NCBI GenBank assembly: GCA_029946065.1
Contig: JAQSDU010000020.1
Location: forward strand, 124,001 to 188,000
Source of the DNA: Flavobacterium sp.
GTDB lineage: Bacteria > Bacteroidota > Bacteroidia > Flavobacteriales > Flavobacteriaceae
DNA length: 64,000 nt
Direction of reading: 5' to 3'
A model generated the notes under the pieces. It ran no database searches and was not told the origin of the DNA. It saw only the letters and a program-made list of their open reading frames with translations. This document shows positions 1-7,209 of the stretch, piece after piece (the stretch's first letter is position 1; each line of letters begins with the position of its first letter). Made by a program: the position numbers and the translations under genes.

Positions 1-462
1 AATAAGGCCGACGGTATCTTATTTCTGTCATTAATCTCTGGCAGAAATCCCGATTTCCTAATTGAACATCATGTTAAAGCCGCAACAATACTAAAAAAGT
101 CAAATCTCGAAATCATTCCAACTGGCTACATTTTAATCGACGGTAATAACGAAACCGCAGTTGCTAAAATCAGCCAGACCAAACCAATGCTCATAGAAAA
201 TCCCGAAGCTATTCTAGCTACAGCACAAGCAGGAGCAATGTTAGGAAAAAAACTGATTTACCTTGAAGCGGGAAGCGGCGCAAAAAATCCTGTTCCAACA
301 AAAATCATCACATTAATTTCCCAAAACATTGAAATCCCATTGATTGTCGGTGGTGGCATCGTAACTTTGAAAGGCATCCAAAAAGCTTACGACGCCGGTG
401 CTGATATCGTTGTTATCGGTACCGCTTTCGAAAATGATACTAACTTTTTTAACCATGATTGA
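1..462 (+). CDS. Geranylgeranylglyceryl/heptaprenylglyceryl phosphate synthase family protein (5' truncated)
   Basis: The reading frame is open from base 1, so the start lies outside the window and the ORF-track start at 187 is an internal Met. The 153 visible residues show the C-terminal part of the PcrB/GGGPS TIM barrel: 'GILFLSLISGRNP', 'YLEAGSGA', 'IVGGGI' and 'GADIVVIGTAFE', the last two being phosphate-binding loops. The family joins a polyprenyl diphosphate to sn-glycerol-1-phosphate; bacterial members form prenylglyceryl phosphates whose role in Bacteroidota is unclear. The gene overlaps the next one by 8 bp, so the two are probably co-transcribed. The polyprenyl chain length used cannot be judged from this fragment. 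Confidence 0.88.
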   Translation, partial: NKADGILFLSLISGRNPDFLIEHHVKAATILKKSNLEIIPTGYILIDGNNETAVAKISQTKPMLIENPEAILATAQAGAMLGKKLIYLEAGSGAKNPVPTKIITLISQNIEIPLIVGGGIVTLKGIQKAYDAGADIVVIGTAFENDTNFFNHD

Positions 463-1078
463 TTTTTTCTTTGAACCCTACAAGACCGCATCAACATTCC
501 AGATTTTTATGGAATTTCTTGCTTTTGTATTCGGAATCGTAAGCGTCTGGTTTGCCAAAAAAGAAAATATTTGGGTCTATCCAACAGGCTTAATTGCCAC
601 CATTATCACCACATATCTTTTATGGATTGCGGGTTATTTGGGTGATATGCTTATCAATGGCTATTTTACGGTGATGAGTATTTATGGATGGATCAATTGG
701 GCGAAAAAAACCGATACAAACGACAATCTGCCGATTACAAGAACTACACATAATGAAAAATTAACAGGTATTTTGCTGTTTTTAATCACAATTTTTGTAG
801 TTTTCGCCATCTATAAAGGCGTTGGACAAGAAATAAAAAACGACAATTATATAGATATTATCTCCTCCGGCATATTTTTTACCGGAATGTGGTACATGGC
901 CAGAAAAAAAATAGAAAATTGGACCCTCTGGATCATCGGCGACATTATTGTGACGCCACTTTATGCCTACCGCGGATTAGGCATGTTGTCTCTTCAGTAT
1001 TTAATTTTTACAATTATGGCTGTTTCAGCTTATTTAGAATGGAAGAAAATCTTAAACAACAACCCACAACCACTATAA
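455..1078 (+). CDS. pnuC: PnuC-family vitamin (nicotinamide riboside or thiamine) transporter
   Basis: This 207-residue, very hydrophobic protein has about seven membrane segments and the family's tryptophan motif 'WINW' after 'NGYFTVMSIYG'. I place the start at the ATG at 455 (MIDFFFEPYK), because the track's longer frame only reads through the upstream gene. PnuC proteins are SWEET-like facilitators that depend on a cytoplasmic kinase to trap the vitamin. The next gene encodes a NadR-type kinase, which favours nicotinamide riboside. Against that, a TPP-riboswitch-controlled outer-membrane receptor lies 2.6 kb downstream, and a PnuC subfamily (PnuT) carries thiamine, so the substrate stays open. 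Confidence 0.9.
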   Translation: MIDFFFEPYKTASTFQIFMEFLAFVFGIVSVWFAKKENIWVYPTGLIATIITTYLLWIAGYLGDMLINGYFTVMSIYGWINWAKKTDTNDNLPITRTTHNEKLTGILLFLITIFVVFAIYKGVGQEIKNDNYIDIISSGIFFTGMWYMARKKIENWTLWIIGDIIVTPLYAYRGLGMLSLQYLIFTIMAVSAYLEWKKILNNNPQPL

Positions 1079-3153
1079 AAATAGCCTTGTTTGGTCCGGA
1101 ATCAACCGGAAAAACTACGTTAGCACAACAACTCGCCAATCATTTTGAAACGGTTTGGGCCCCCGAATTTGCACGCGAATATTTACAAGAAAAGTGGAAT
1201 CGTACTCAAAAAAATTGTGAACCCGAAGATTTGCTTCCCATCGCCATTGGGCAGACAAAATTGGAAAATGAAACGCTTTTAACCGCAAACAAATATATTT
1301 TCTGCGATACAAATTTGCTTGTAACAAAAGTATTTTCAGAAATGTATTATGACTTTTGTGATCCAGTCTTGGAAAAGGCCGCACGCAAACACAAATACGA
1401 TTTGTTTTTTCTTACAGACGTTGACGTGCCATGGGAAAAAGATGATTTGCGCGACAATCCCGACAATCGCAAAATGGCTTTCGAGACGTTTGAAAGCGCT
1501 CTAATTGAGAACCAAAAACCATTTATCAAGCTTTCCGGAAATGCCAACGAAAGATTTCAAAAGGCAATAACGATACTCAAAGCATTGGAAAAAGCTAAAG
1601 AAATGGGATTTTCGTCGCACGATTTTGTACAGATATACGAACACGGTATTCCAATAGAAAACATCCAAAAACAACTTGATATTTTTAGGAAAGGCATCGC
1701 AAAAACCATTCTGTACAAACCAGCGATCAAAGACGACGGTATTTTGCGATTAAGCGAACAGGATTTTTATGATTATTCTGAATATTTCGACAAGCGAAAA
1801 AGCAACTTAAAAATCAAGAAATTCGTTCCAGCATCGGGCGCTGCGAGCAGGATGTTTAAATTTCTGAACGAATTTCTGAACGAATTCAACATCGACGAAG
1901 AAACCATAAACGCATACATCAATCGGAAAAATGCGACTTCTCTTTCGGTTTTTTTAGTCGGATTGGAGAAATTTCCGTTTTATGAAGCGGTTGATTTAGA
2001 ACTCAAAAAAAAATATTCTAATTTCCGTTCTTGGAACAAAGATTTAAGGGATTTTTATTTTATAAAGATGTTGCTTTCGGCAAAACATTTTGATTTTGCT
2101 AATAAGCCGAAAGGCATTTTGCCATTCCATAAATACAGCACGCATATCGCCACACCATTGGAAGAACACCTAAATGAAGGCGGATTTTATGCCAGTTCCA
2201 ATAATATTTCGAATATACATTTTACAATTTCAAAAGAGCACCAAAACAATTTTGAGACCATTATTCACGAAGTACGCAATAAGGTAGAAATCCAATCCGA
2301 CACCAAAATCAACATCAATTTTTCGTACCAAGACAAAGTTACCGATACGATTGCCGTCGATATGGACAACAACCCTTTTCGCACCGACGAAGGACGATTG
2401 GTTTTCCGTCCTGGCGGTCACGGTGCCCTCATTCAGAACCTTAATGCCCTCACTTCAGATGTTATTTTTATAAAGAACATTGACAACATCATACAAAATC
2501 ACATCCAGTCGATTGCATTGTATAAAAAAGCACTGGCTGGAATTTTAATCAGTTTGCAAGAACAAATTTTCAGGTATCTCAGCGGTATCGAAAAGAATAC
2601 TATTGCCGAAGAAAACATTGCAGAGATTTTGCAATTTGCCACTGAAAAACTCAATATTGAAATTATAGAGGATTTCGAAAAATATACAATCGACAATAAA
2701 ATTGCCTATTTGTATGATAAACTTAATCGTCCCATCCGCATTTGCGGCATGGTAAAAAATGAAGGCGAACCTGGTGGTGGGCCGTTTTGGGTCAGTAATT
2801 CAAAAGGTAATATTTCCTTACAGATTGTTGAAAGTTCTCAAGTCGATTTGACCAATGAAAGCCAAGTCGCAATACTAAAAAGCGCTACCCATTTCAACCC
2901 AGTCGATTTGGTTTGTGGCATAAAAAACCACAAAGGAGAAAAGTTCGATTTGCTACAATTCATAGACCACAACAGCGGATTTATTGTAGAAAAAACCAAA
3001 AGCGGTCGCAATCTAAAAGGCTATGAATTACCGGGACTTTGGAATGGTGCAATGGCAAAATGGATTACGGTTTTTGTACAAGTACCGTTAATTACTTTCA
3101 ATCCAGTAAAAACGGTCAATGATTTACTAAAACCTGCACACCAAATACAATAA
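1039..3153 (+). CDS. NadR-like ribosylnicotinamide kinase domain fused to DUF4301
   Basis: The 704-residue product starts at the ATG at 1039 (MEENLKQQ); the track's start at 889 is upstream read-through. Residues about 13-185 form a P-loop kinase domain of the NadR C-terminal type, with Walker A 'GPESTGKTT' at 19-27 and no NMN adenylyltransferase or HTH domain. From about residue 189 ('MGFSSHDFVQIYEHGIP') to the end the protein is DUF4301, a Bacteroidota family of unknown function. The junction has an in-frame ATG at 1603 where a free-standing DUF4301 would begin, and no stop codon separates the parts. The gene starts inside the end of pnuC (40-bp overlap). The kinase probably traps nicotinamide riboside as NMN. 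The fusion could be real or a sequence error. Confidence 0.8.
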   Translation: MEENLKQQPTTTIKIALFGPESTGKTTLAQQLANHFETVWAPEFAREYLQEKWNRTQKNCEPEDLLPIAIGQTKLENETLLTANKYIFCDTNLLVTKVFSEMYYDFCDPVLEKAARKHKYDLFFLTDVDVPWEKDDLRDNPDNRKMAFETFESALIENQKPFIKLSGNANERFQKAITILKALEKAKEMGFSSHDFVQIYEHGIPIENIQKQLDIFRKGIAKTILYKPAIKDDGILRLSEQDFYDYSEYFDKRKSNLKIKKFVPASGAASRMFKFLNEFLNEFNIDEETINAYINRKNATSLSVFLVGLEKFPFYEAVDLELKKKYSNFRSWNKDLRDFYFIKMLLSAKHFDFANKPKGILPFHKYSTHIATPLEEHLNEGGFYASSNNISNIHFTISKEHQNNFETIIHEVRNKVEIQSDTKININFSYQDKVTDTIAVDMDNNPFRTDEGRLVFRPGGHGALIQNLNALTSDVIFIKNIDNIIQNHIQSIALYKKALAGILISLQEQIFRYLSGIEKNTIAEENIAEILQFATEKLNIEIIEDFEKYTIDNKIAYLYDKLNRPIRICGMVKNEGEPGGGPFWVSNSKGNISLQIVESSQVDLTNESQVAILKSATHFNPVDLVCGIKNHKGEKFDLLQFIDHNSGFIVEKTKSGRNLKGYELPGLWNGAMAKWITVFVQVPLITFNPVKTVNDLLKPAHQIQ

Positions 3154-3554
3154 TGGAAGCCGATAAACTGATCTCAGAATTGAATTTTAAAGCCGTTCGC
3201 AGTTCAGGCGCCGGCGGGCAAAATGTCAATAAAGTTTCCTCAAAAGTGGTTTTGTCTTTTGATGTCAATAATGCCCAAGCACTTTCAGATGAAGAAAAAT
3301 TATTGATTACGAATAAACTTTCACCCAGACTTACCACCGAAAACATCCTGATTTTAAATTGTGATGAAGACCGCAGCCAACTCAAAAACAAAGCCATTGT
3401 AACGAAAAGATTTCTCGATATTATTACAAAAGCGTTGGTGGTGCCAAAAATCAGAAAAGCCACAAAAGTCTCGAGATCAGTTATCGAAAAACGACTCAAA
3501 TCCAAACGCAATCTTTCAGAAATCAAGCAATCAAGGAGGAAACCGGATTTTTAA
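3153..3554 (+). CDS. arfB: Alternative ribosome-rescue peptidyl-tRNA hydrolase ArfB
   Basis: The 133-residue protein carries the release-factor motif GGQ (residues 21-23, in 'SSGAGGQNVNKVSSKV') and ends in a basic tail ('SKRNLSEIKQSRRKPDF'), which in ArfB/YaeJ enters the empty mRNA channel of stalled ribosomes. It lacks the codon-recognition domains of RF1 and RF2, and its length fits ArfB. It hydrolyses peptidyl-tRNA on non-stop ribosomes. The ATG overlaps the stop of the upstream gene by one base (TAATG), which suggests translational coupling within the pnuC operon. Identification is secure. Confidence 0.92.
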   Translation: MEADKLISELNFKAVRSSGAGGQNVNKVSSKVVLSFDVNNAQALSDEEKLLITNKLSPRLTTENILILNCDEDRSQLKNKAIVTKRFLDIITKALVVPKIRKATKVSRSVIEKRLKSKRNLSEIKQSRRKPDF

Positions 3555-3561
3555 TTGTTTT

Positions 3562-3615
3562 AAATTTTGAATTTTAAATGTTCGTGTATAATTTATAATT
3601 CAAAATTCAAAATTT
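3562..3615. repeat. AT-rich intergenic inverted repeat, 14-bp arms
   Basis: AAATTTTGAATTTT at 3562-3575 is perfectly inverted at 3602-3615. It follows arfB and precedes the promoter of the TonB receptor, so it may act as a 3' end signal. It shares its words with repeats at 50855 and, more loosely, 46615. Confidence 0.7.
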
Positions 3616-3630
3616 ATAATAAACTAATTA

Positions 3631-3638
3631 TATCTTTG
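3631..3638 (+). promoter_or_regulatory. Promoter -7 element (TATCTTTG)
   Basis: TATCTTTG matches the Bacteroidota -7 consensus TAnnTTTG. It lies a few bases before the first conserved riboswitch nucleotides, so the expected transcript begins with the TPP aptamer. No clear -33 TTG can be seen in the AT-rich repeat upstream. Confidence 0.7.
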
Positions 3639-3642
3639 CCCC

Positions 3643-3730
3643 GTCTCAAAGGGGTGCTCCAAATAACGAGCTGAGATTATACCCAAAGAACCTGGGCGGG
3701 TAATGCTGCCAAGGGAAAAAGTGACAAAGT
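3643..3730 (+). promoter_or_regulatory. TPP riboswitch (THI box)
   Basis: The conserved THI-box blocks occur in order: GGGGTGC (3651-3657), CTGAGA (3671-3676), ACCC (3681-3684), AACCTG (3689-3694), TAATGC (3701-3706) and AGGGAA (3712-3717). It lies about 100 bp upstream of the TonB-dependent receptor gene on the same strand, so the receptor should be repressed by thiamine pyrophosphate. I see no hairpin with a T-run downstream, so control is more likely on translation than by termination. AAAGGGGT (3648-3655) could pair with ACCCCTTT (3795-3802) near the start codon as a switching helix. The outer edges are approximate. Confidence 0.93.
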
Positions 3731-3821
3731 TGCGGAGTGCACGCCGTATTTTTGCCATAGGATCAATCAATTTTAATTTTAACAAAGAGTAATTACCCCT
3801 TTTATTCGTGATATTTTACGG

Positions 3822-5981
3822 ATGAAAAAGTTATTTAAACAAAGTTACAAAGTTACAAAGTTACAAAGGTTCAAAGCGGGAACGTCTTGCTTCTTGCTTC
3901 TTGCTTCTTTTCTCTCTTCAGCGCAACAAAAAGAACAAGACACGACAAAAGTAAATCAGCTTGATGATGTTTTGGTTACAGCAGTTCGTGCCACGATAAA
4001 AACACCGGTTAGTTTTAGCAATCTTTCCAAAGAAGAAATCGCATCGCGGAATCTCGGTCAGGATATTCCAATTCTGATGAATTTTCTGCCGTCGGTCGTC
4101 ACCACTTCTGATGCAGGAAATGGCGTTGGCTATACCGGAATTCGCGTCCGCGGAAGCGATGCCACACGTGTCAATGTCACCATCAATGGCATTCCCTATA
4201 ACGATTCGGAAAGCCACGGTACGTATTGGGTCAATATGCCCGATTTTGCTTCTTCGACCGAAAGTTTACAATTGCAACGCGGTGTTGGAACTTCAACAAA
4301 TGGAGCCGGTGCTTTCGGCGCGAGCCTTAACGTATTAACAGATTCGTATTCAAAAGATGCCAATGGCGAAATCTCGAATTCTTTCGGGAGTTTTAACACT
4401 CGGAAACACACGGTGAAATTTAGCACAGGCTTGCTCAACGACCATTTTGAAATCGCTGGGCGTTTGTCGAATATTGATTCTCACGGTTATATTGACCGAG
4501 GGTTTTCCGAATTGCATTCGTATTTTCTGCAAGGCACTTATGTAGGAAAAACAACCTTGATCAAAGCTTTGGTTTTTGGCGGAAAGGAACGAACGTACCA
4601 GTCTTGGAACGGCATCGATGCGGCGACATTGGAAAGCGATAGGACTTTTAATCCGTCGGGAATTTATACCGATGAATCCGGAAACACGCGCTATTATGAC
4701 AACGAAACCGACAATTATCAACAAGACCATTATCAATTGCATTGGAATGAAAAATGCAACGAAAATTGGAGTTTGAACCTCGCGTTGCATTATACCAAAG
4801 GCAAAGGTTATTATGAAAATTACAAAGAAGATGCTGATTTCGCTGATTATGGATTGCTTCCGGTCGGGGCAGAAACGACAACGGATTTAATCCGTCAAAA
4901 ATGGCTCGATAACGATTTTTACGGCTATACGTTTTCTGTAAATTATAAGAAAGAAAAACTCGATTTGCTTATCGGCGGCGGCTGGAATAAGTATGAAGGT
5001 GCGCATTTCGGAGAAGTGATCTGGGCAAGATTTGCCTCGCAAAGTGAATTGGGCGACCATTATTACGACGATTATGCCGACAAAACCGACGGCAATATTT
5101 TTGCAAAAGCAAATTACCAAATTACCAATAAAATTAGCCTTTTTGGAGATTTGCAATTCAGAAATGTAACGTATAAAGCCGATGGCGTTCAGACAGAACC
5201 GGTTGATGATAACTTTAGTTTCTTCAATCCAAAAGCCGGATTGAATTATGCCCTAAACGATAAAAACATATTTTATTTTTCTTACGCAATTGCAAACCGT
5301 GAACCCAATCGAACCGATTATGAAGGCGGCAGCGTAAAACCCGAAAAACTCAGTGATTTCGAATTGGGATGGCGATTGGCAGCTTCAAAGATCAAATTGA
5401 ATATTAATGGTTATTATATGCTTTACAAAGACCAGTTGGTTTTAACGGGTGCTTTGGATGATGTTGGCAGCCCAATACGCACCAATGTTGGAAAAAGTTA
5501 CAGAATGGGCGTAGAGGTTGATGCAGCAGTACGCCTTTTGAAAAAGTGGAGCTGGCGTCCGAATATAACTGTTAGCAGCAATAAAAACAAAGATTTTGTG
5601 ATTGACAACGGTAGCGGATTGGAAGATTTAGGCAATACAAATATCGCCTATTCGCCCAATGTTATTGTTGGGAATATGCTGATTTTTCAACCATCTGATA
5701 ATTGGAGTATGGCGTTGATGACCAAGTTTGTCAGTGAACAGTATATGTCGAATATTGACGACCAGAATTCGAAGTTAGAGGCTTACACACAAACAGATTT
5801 CAGTATTTCGTATGAATTAAAGCCTAAAAAAGTTTTCAAGTCAATTGTCTTTACGGGATTGCTGAATAACATTTTCGACGAAAAATATGTCTCAAATGGA
5901 GCAGATTATGGCGGCGGGTACATTTACTATTTCCCGCAAGCCGGAATTAATTTCTTGGTAGGGATGACGTTGAAGTTTTAA
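3822..5981 (+). CDS. TonB-dependent outer-membrane receptor, predicted thiamine uptake
   Basis: The 719-residue protein has a signal peptide ending near 'FLLLASFLSSAQ', a TonB-box-like 'DDVLVTAVRA', a plug domain ('GYTGIRVRGSDATRVNVTINGIP', about 70-170) and a long beta-barrel closing with the outer-membrane signal 'LVGMTLKF'. There is no N-terminal carboxypeptidase-like domain and no SusD partner, so it is not a SusCD glycan system. The TPP riboswitch upstream makes it the flavobacterial counterpart of the thiamine-regulated receptors called Omr1 in comparative studies. That specificity is inferred from regulation, not from the protein. The signal-peptide codons are built from two short tandem repeats (3841-3876 and 3886-3906) whose unit lengths are not multiples of three. 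Confidence 0.88.
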   Translation: MKKLFKQSYKVTKLQRFKAGTSCFLLLASFLSSAQQKEQDTTKVNQLDDVLVTAVRATIKTPVSFSNLSKEEIASRNLGQDIPILMNFLPSVVTTSDAGNGVGYTGIRVRGSDATRVNVTINGIPYNDSESHGTYWVNMPDFASSTESLQLQRGVGTSTNGAGAFGASLNVLTDSYSKDANGEISNSFGSFNTRKHTVKFSTGLLNDHFEIAGRLSNIDSHGYIDRGFSELHSYFLQGTYVGKTTLIKALVFGGKERTYQSWNGIDAATLESDRTFNPSGIYTDESGNTRYYDNETDNYQQDHYQLHWNEKCNENWSLNLALHYTKGKGYYENYKEDADFADYGLLPVGAETTTDLIRQKWLDNDFYGYTFSVNYKKEKLDLLIGGGWNKYEGAHFGEVIWARFASQSELGDHYYDDYADKTDGNIFAKANYQITNKISLFGDLQFRNVTYKADGVQTEPVDDNFSFFNPKAGLNYALNDKNIFYFSYAIANREPNRTDYEGGSVKPEKLSDFELGWRLAASKIKLNINGYYMLYKDQLVLTGALDDVGSPIRTNVGKSYRMGVEVDAAVRLLKKWSWRPNITVSSNKNKDFVIDNGSGLEDLGNTNIAYSPNVIVGNMLIFQPSDNWSMALMTKFVSEQYMSNIDDQNSKLEAYTQTDFSISYELKPKKVFKSIVFTGLLNNIFDEKYVSNGADYGGGYIYYFPQAGINFLVGMTLKF
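3841..3876 (+). repeat. 8-bp tandem repeat (AAAGTTAC) inside the receptor's 5' coding region
   Basis: There are three perfect copies of AAAGTTAC (3841-3864), then AAAGGTTC and a partial AAAG. They encode part of the N-region of the signal peptide. Gain or loss of one 8-bp unit would shift the frame. Confidence 0.9.
3886..3906 (+). repeat. 7-bp tandem repeat (CTTGCTT) in the receptor signal-peptide codons
   Basis: There are three perfect copies of CTTGCTT, followed by a degenerate CTTTTCT. They encode the hydrophobic core of the signal peptide. The unit length is not a multiple of three. Confidence 0.9.
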
Positions 5982-6000
5982 AAAAAAAGTCTAAAGTCAA

Positions 6001-6070
6001 AAGGCTGAAAGTCGAAAGAAGGGATGCGATTTTAATAACCGCAAACCTACCACTTTCGACTTTCAGCCTT
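6001..6070. repeat. Perfect 18-bp inverted repeat between convergent genes
   Basis: AAGGCTGAAAGTCGAAAG (6001-6018) is exactly inverted at 6053-6070 with a 34-nt spacer. It fills the gap between the receptor (+) and the lipoprotein gene (-). There is no long T-run, so a bidirectional 3'-end role is possible but unproven. Confidence 0.8.
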
Positions 6071-6073
6071 CGG

Positions 6074-6505
6074 CTAATTATAAACCCTAATACTCGTTGA
6101 ACTCAAAACCTCTACACGATAGGGTTTCATCGTATATTGCTCTTCACCATTGCCGACTCCGGTAAAAAGGCTGTAAGTATAATCTTCACAAGAACATTTT
6201 GCATTAACGCCATTAACGGCCATCGTGGAACACGAAGTTGGATATTGGTTCGGGCAACTGGCTTCCCAAGCGCGGTAATCGGTTTCGGAAACCCGCATTA
6301 CGATTATACCGCTTACGCCGGAAGTGCCATCATTAACGTAAACTGGATTGATCGGCGATTTTAGGCCGCTGTAGAGTGGCAGATTTTCGTCAATAATAAT
6401 CGAAAAATTGTAATTTGGTATGTACGGGTTTTTATAGCGCGTTCCACTGTTGTCACAGCTTAAAAAGACAAGGACAGTCGCCGTAAATAGGATTATTTTT
6501 TTCAT
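6074..6505 (-). CDS. Lipoprotein with degenerate Rieske-like cysteine pattern
   Basis: The 143-residue protein begins with a lipoprotein signal ending in lipobox 'FLSC' and so should be anchored through Cys. The C-terminal half reads 'ASCPNQYPTSC...AKCSCEDYTYSLFTG'. This recalls the two cysteine loops of Rieske ferredoxins, but the two His ligands expected after the cysteines are missing, so a normal [2Fe-2S] cluster is unlikely. Such proteins are common in Flavobacteriia without an assigned role. It is a single gene with its own promoter at 6537-6544. Confidence 0.7.
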   Translation of the reverse strand: MKKIILFTATVLVFLSCDNSGTRYKNPYIPNYNFSIIIDENLPLYSGLKSPINPVYVNDGTSGVSGIIVMRVSETDYRAWEASCPNQYPTSCSTMAVNGVNAKCSCEDYTYSLFTGVGNGEEQYTMKPYRVEVLSSTSIRVYN

Positions 6506-6536
6506 GGTATAAAATTTCTTGTGATAATGGAAGAAA

Positions 6537-6544
6537 CAAATTTA
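6537..6544 (-). promoter_or_regulatory. Promoter -7 element for the 6074-6505 lipoprotein
   Basis: Read on the minus strand this is TAAATTTG, matching TAnnTTTG. It lies 31 bp upstream of the ATG at 6505. Confidence 0.6.
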
Positions 6545-6605
6545 ATTTAATTAACTTTGAAATATATATGATTAACATATTATTATAGACTGAACCTAAA
6601 AATAC

Positions 6606-6613
6606 TATCTTTG
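6606..6613 (+). promoter_or_regulatory. Promoter -7 element of greA
   Basis: TATCTTTG matches TAnnTTTG. The start site should fall near 6618-6620, so the hairpin at 6622-6645 is at the very 5' end of the greA mRNA. Confidence 0.7.
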
Positions 6614-6621
6614 CAAAAAGG

Positions 6622-6645
6622 AATCCCGTCGCGATGGGATTTTTT
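6622..6645 (+). terminator. Leader terminator/attenuator-like hairpin before greA
   Basis: AATCCC (6622-6627) pairs with GGGATT (6636-6641), and inner bases can extend the stem by G-T, T-A and C-G. The arm runs into TTTTTT at 6640-6645. The hairpin sits between the greA promoter and start codon, so it is not the end of an upstream gene: the upstream gene is divergent. It could attenuate greA transcription. Confidence 0.6.
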
Positions 6646-6666
6646 CTATTTATATAACGAATGATT

Positions 6667-7140
6667 ATGAGCGTATCTTATTACACCGCAGAAGGATTAA
6701 AAAAATTAAAAGACGAGTTGGAACAACTCAAAAGTATAGAGCGCCCGAAAGCGTCACAAGCCATCGCTGAAGCAAGAGATAAAGGAGATTTGTCTGAAAA
6801 TGCGGAATACGATGCGGCAAAAGAAGCACAAGGCTTGTTGGAAATGCGCATTTCCAAGATGGAAGATGTATATGCCAACGCACGCCTAATTGACGAATCA
6901 CAACTTGATGTATCCAAAGTATTGGTGTTGTCTAACGTAAAAATAAAAAACCAAGCCAATGGTATGGAAATGAAATATACGCTTGTTGCAGAAAGTGAAG
7001 CAGATTTAAAAACCGGAAAAATATCGGTAACTTCTCCAATCGGAAAAGGCCTTTTAGGGAAATCTGTCGGTCAGGTTGCTGAAATCACAGTGCCGAATGG
7101 CGTATTGCGATTTGAAGTATTGGAAGTGTCACGCGATTAA
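6667..7140 (+). CDS. greA: Transcription elongation factor GreA
   Basis: The 157-residue protein matches GreA along its length: an N-terminal coiled-coil with 'ARDKGDLSENAEYDAAKEAQ' holding the acidic tip residues that enter the RNA polymerase secondary channel, then the FKBP-like C-terminal domain ('SPIGKGLLGKSVGQ'). It stimulates cleavage of backtracked transcripts. I prefer the ATG at 6667 (MSVSYYTAEG) to the track's 6661, because it gives the usual N-terminus. It is preceded by its own promoter and a terminator-like leader hairpin, which suggests attenuation. The HIT gene follows after 69 bp. Confidence 0.95.
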   Translation: MSVSYYTAEGLKKLKDELEQLKSIERPKASQAIAEARDKGDLSENAEYDAAKEAQGLLEMRISKMEDVYANARLIDESQLDVSKVLVLSNVKIKNQANGMEMKYTLVAESEADLKTGKISVTSPIGKGLLGKSVGQVAEITVPNGVLRFEVLEVSRD

Positions 7141-7209
7141 ATTAGTTTGAGGTTTAAAGTTCAAAACATAGCATCCAGCACCCAGAACCCAACACCTAAA
7201 ATCCAAAAA

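Noticed and set aside
889-1038. 50-residue N-terminal extension of the NadR-like/DUF4301 protein
   Set aside because: It is out-of-frame read-through of pnuC; the kinase domain begins right after the ATG at 1039.
3116-3526. Antisense ORF (136 aa) over arfB
   Set aside because: arfB on the other strand has the GGQ motif; this is the complementary shadow.
3841-3906. CRISPR-like or minisatellite array
   Set aside because: Units are 7-8 bp with no spacers; these are simple tandem repeats inside a coding region.
4350-4790. Antisense ORF (146 aa) within the TonB receptor gene
   Set aside because: It is opposite strongly conserved receptor sequence, with no start context or family match.
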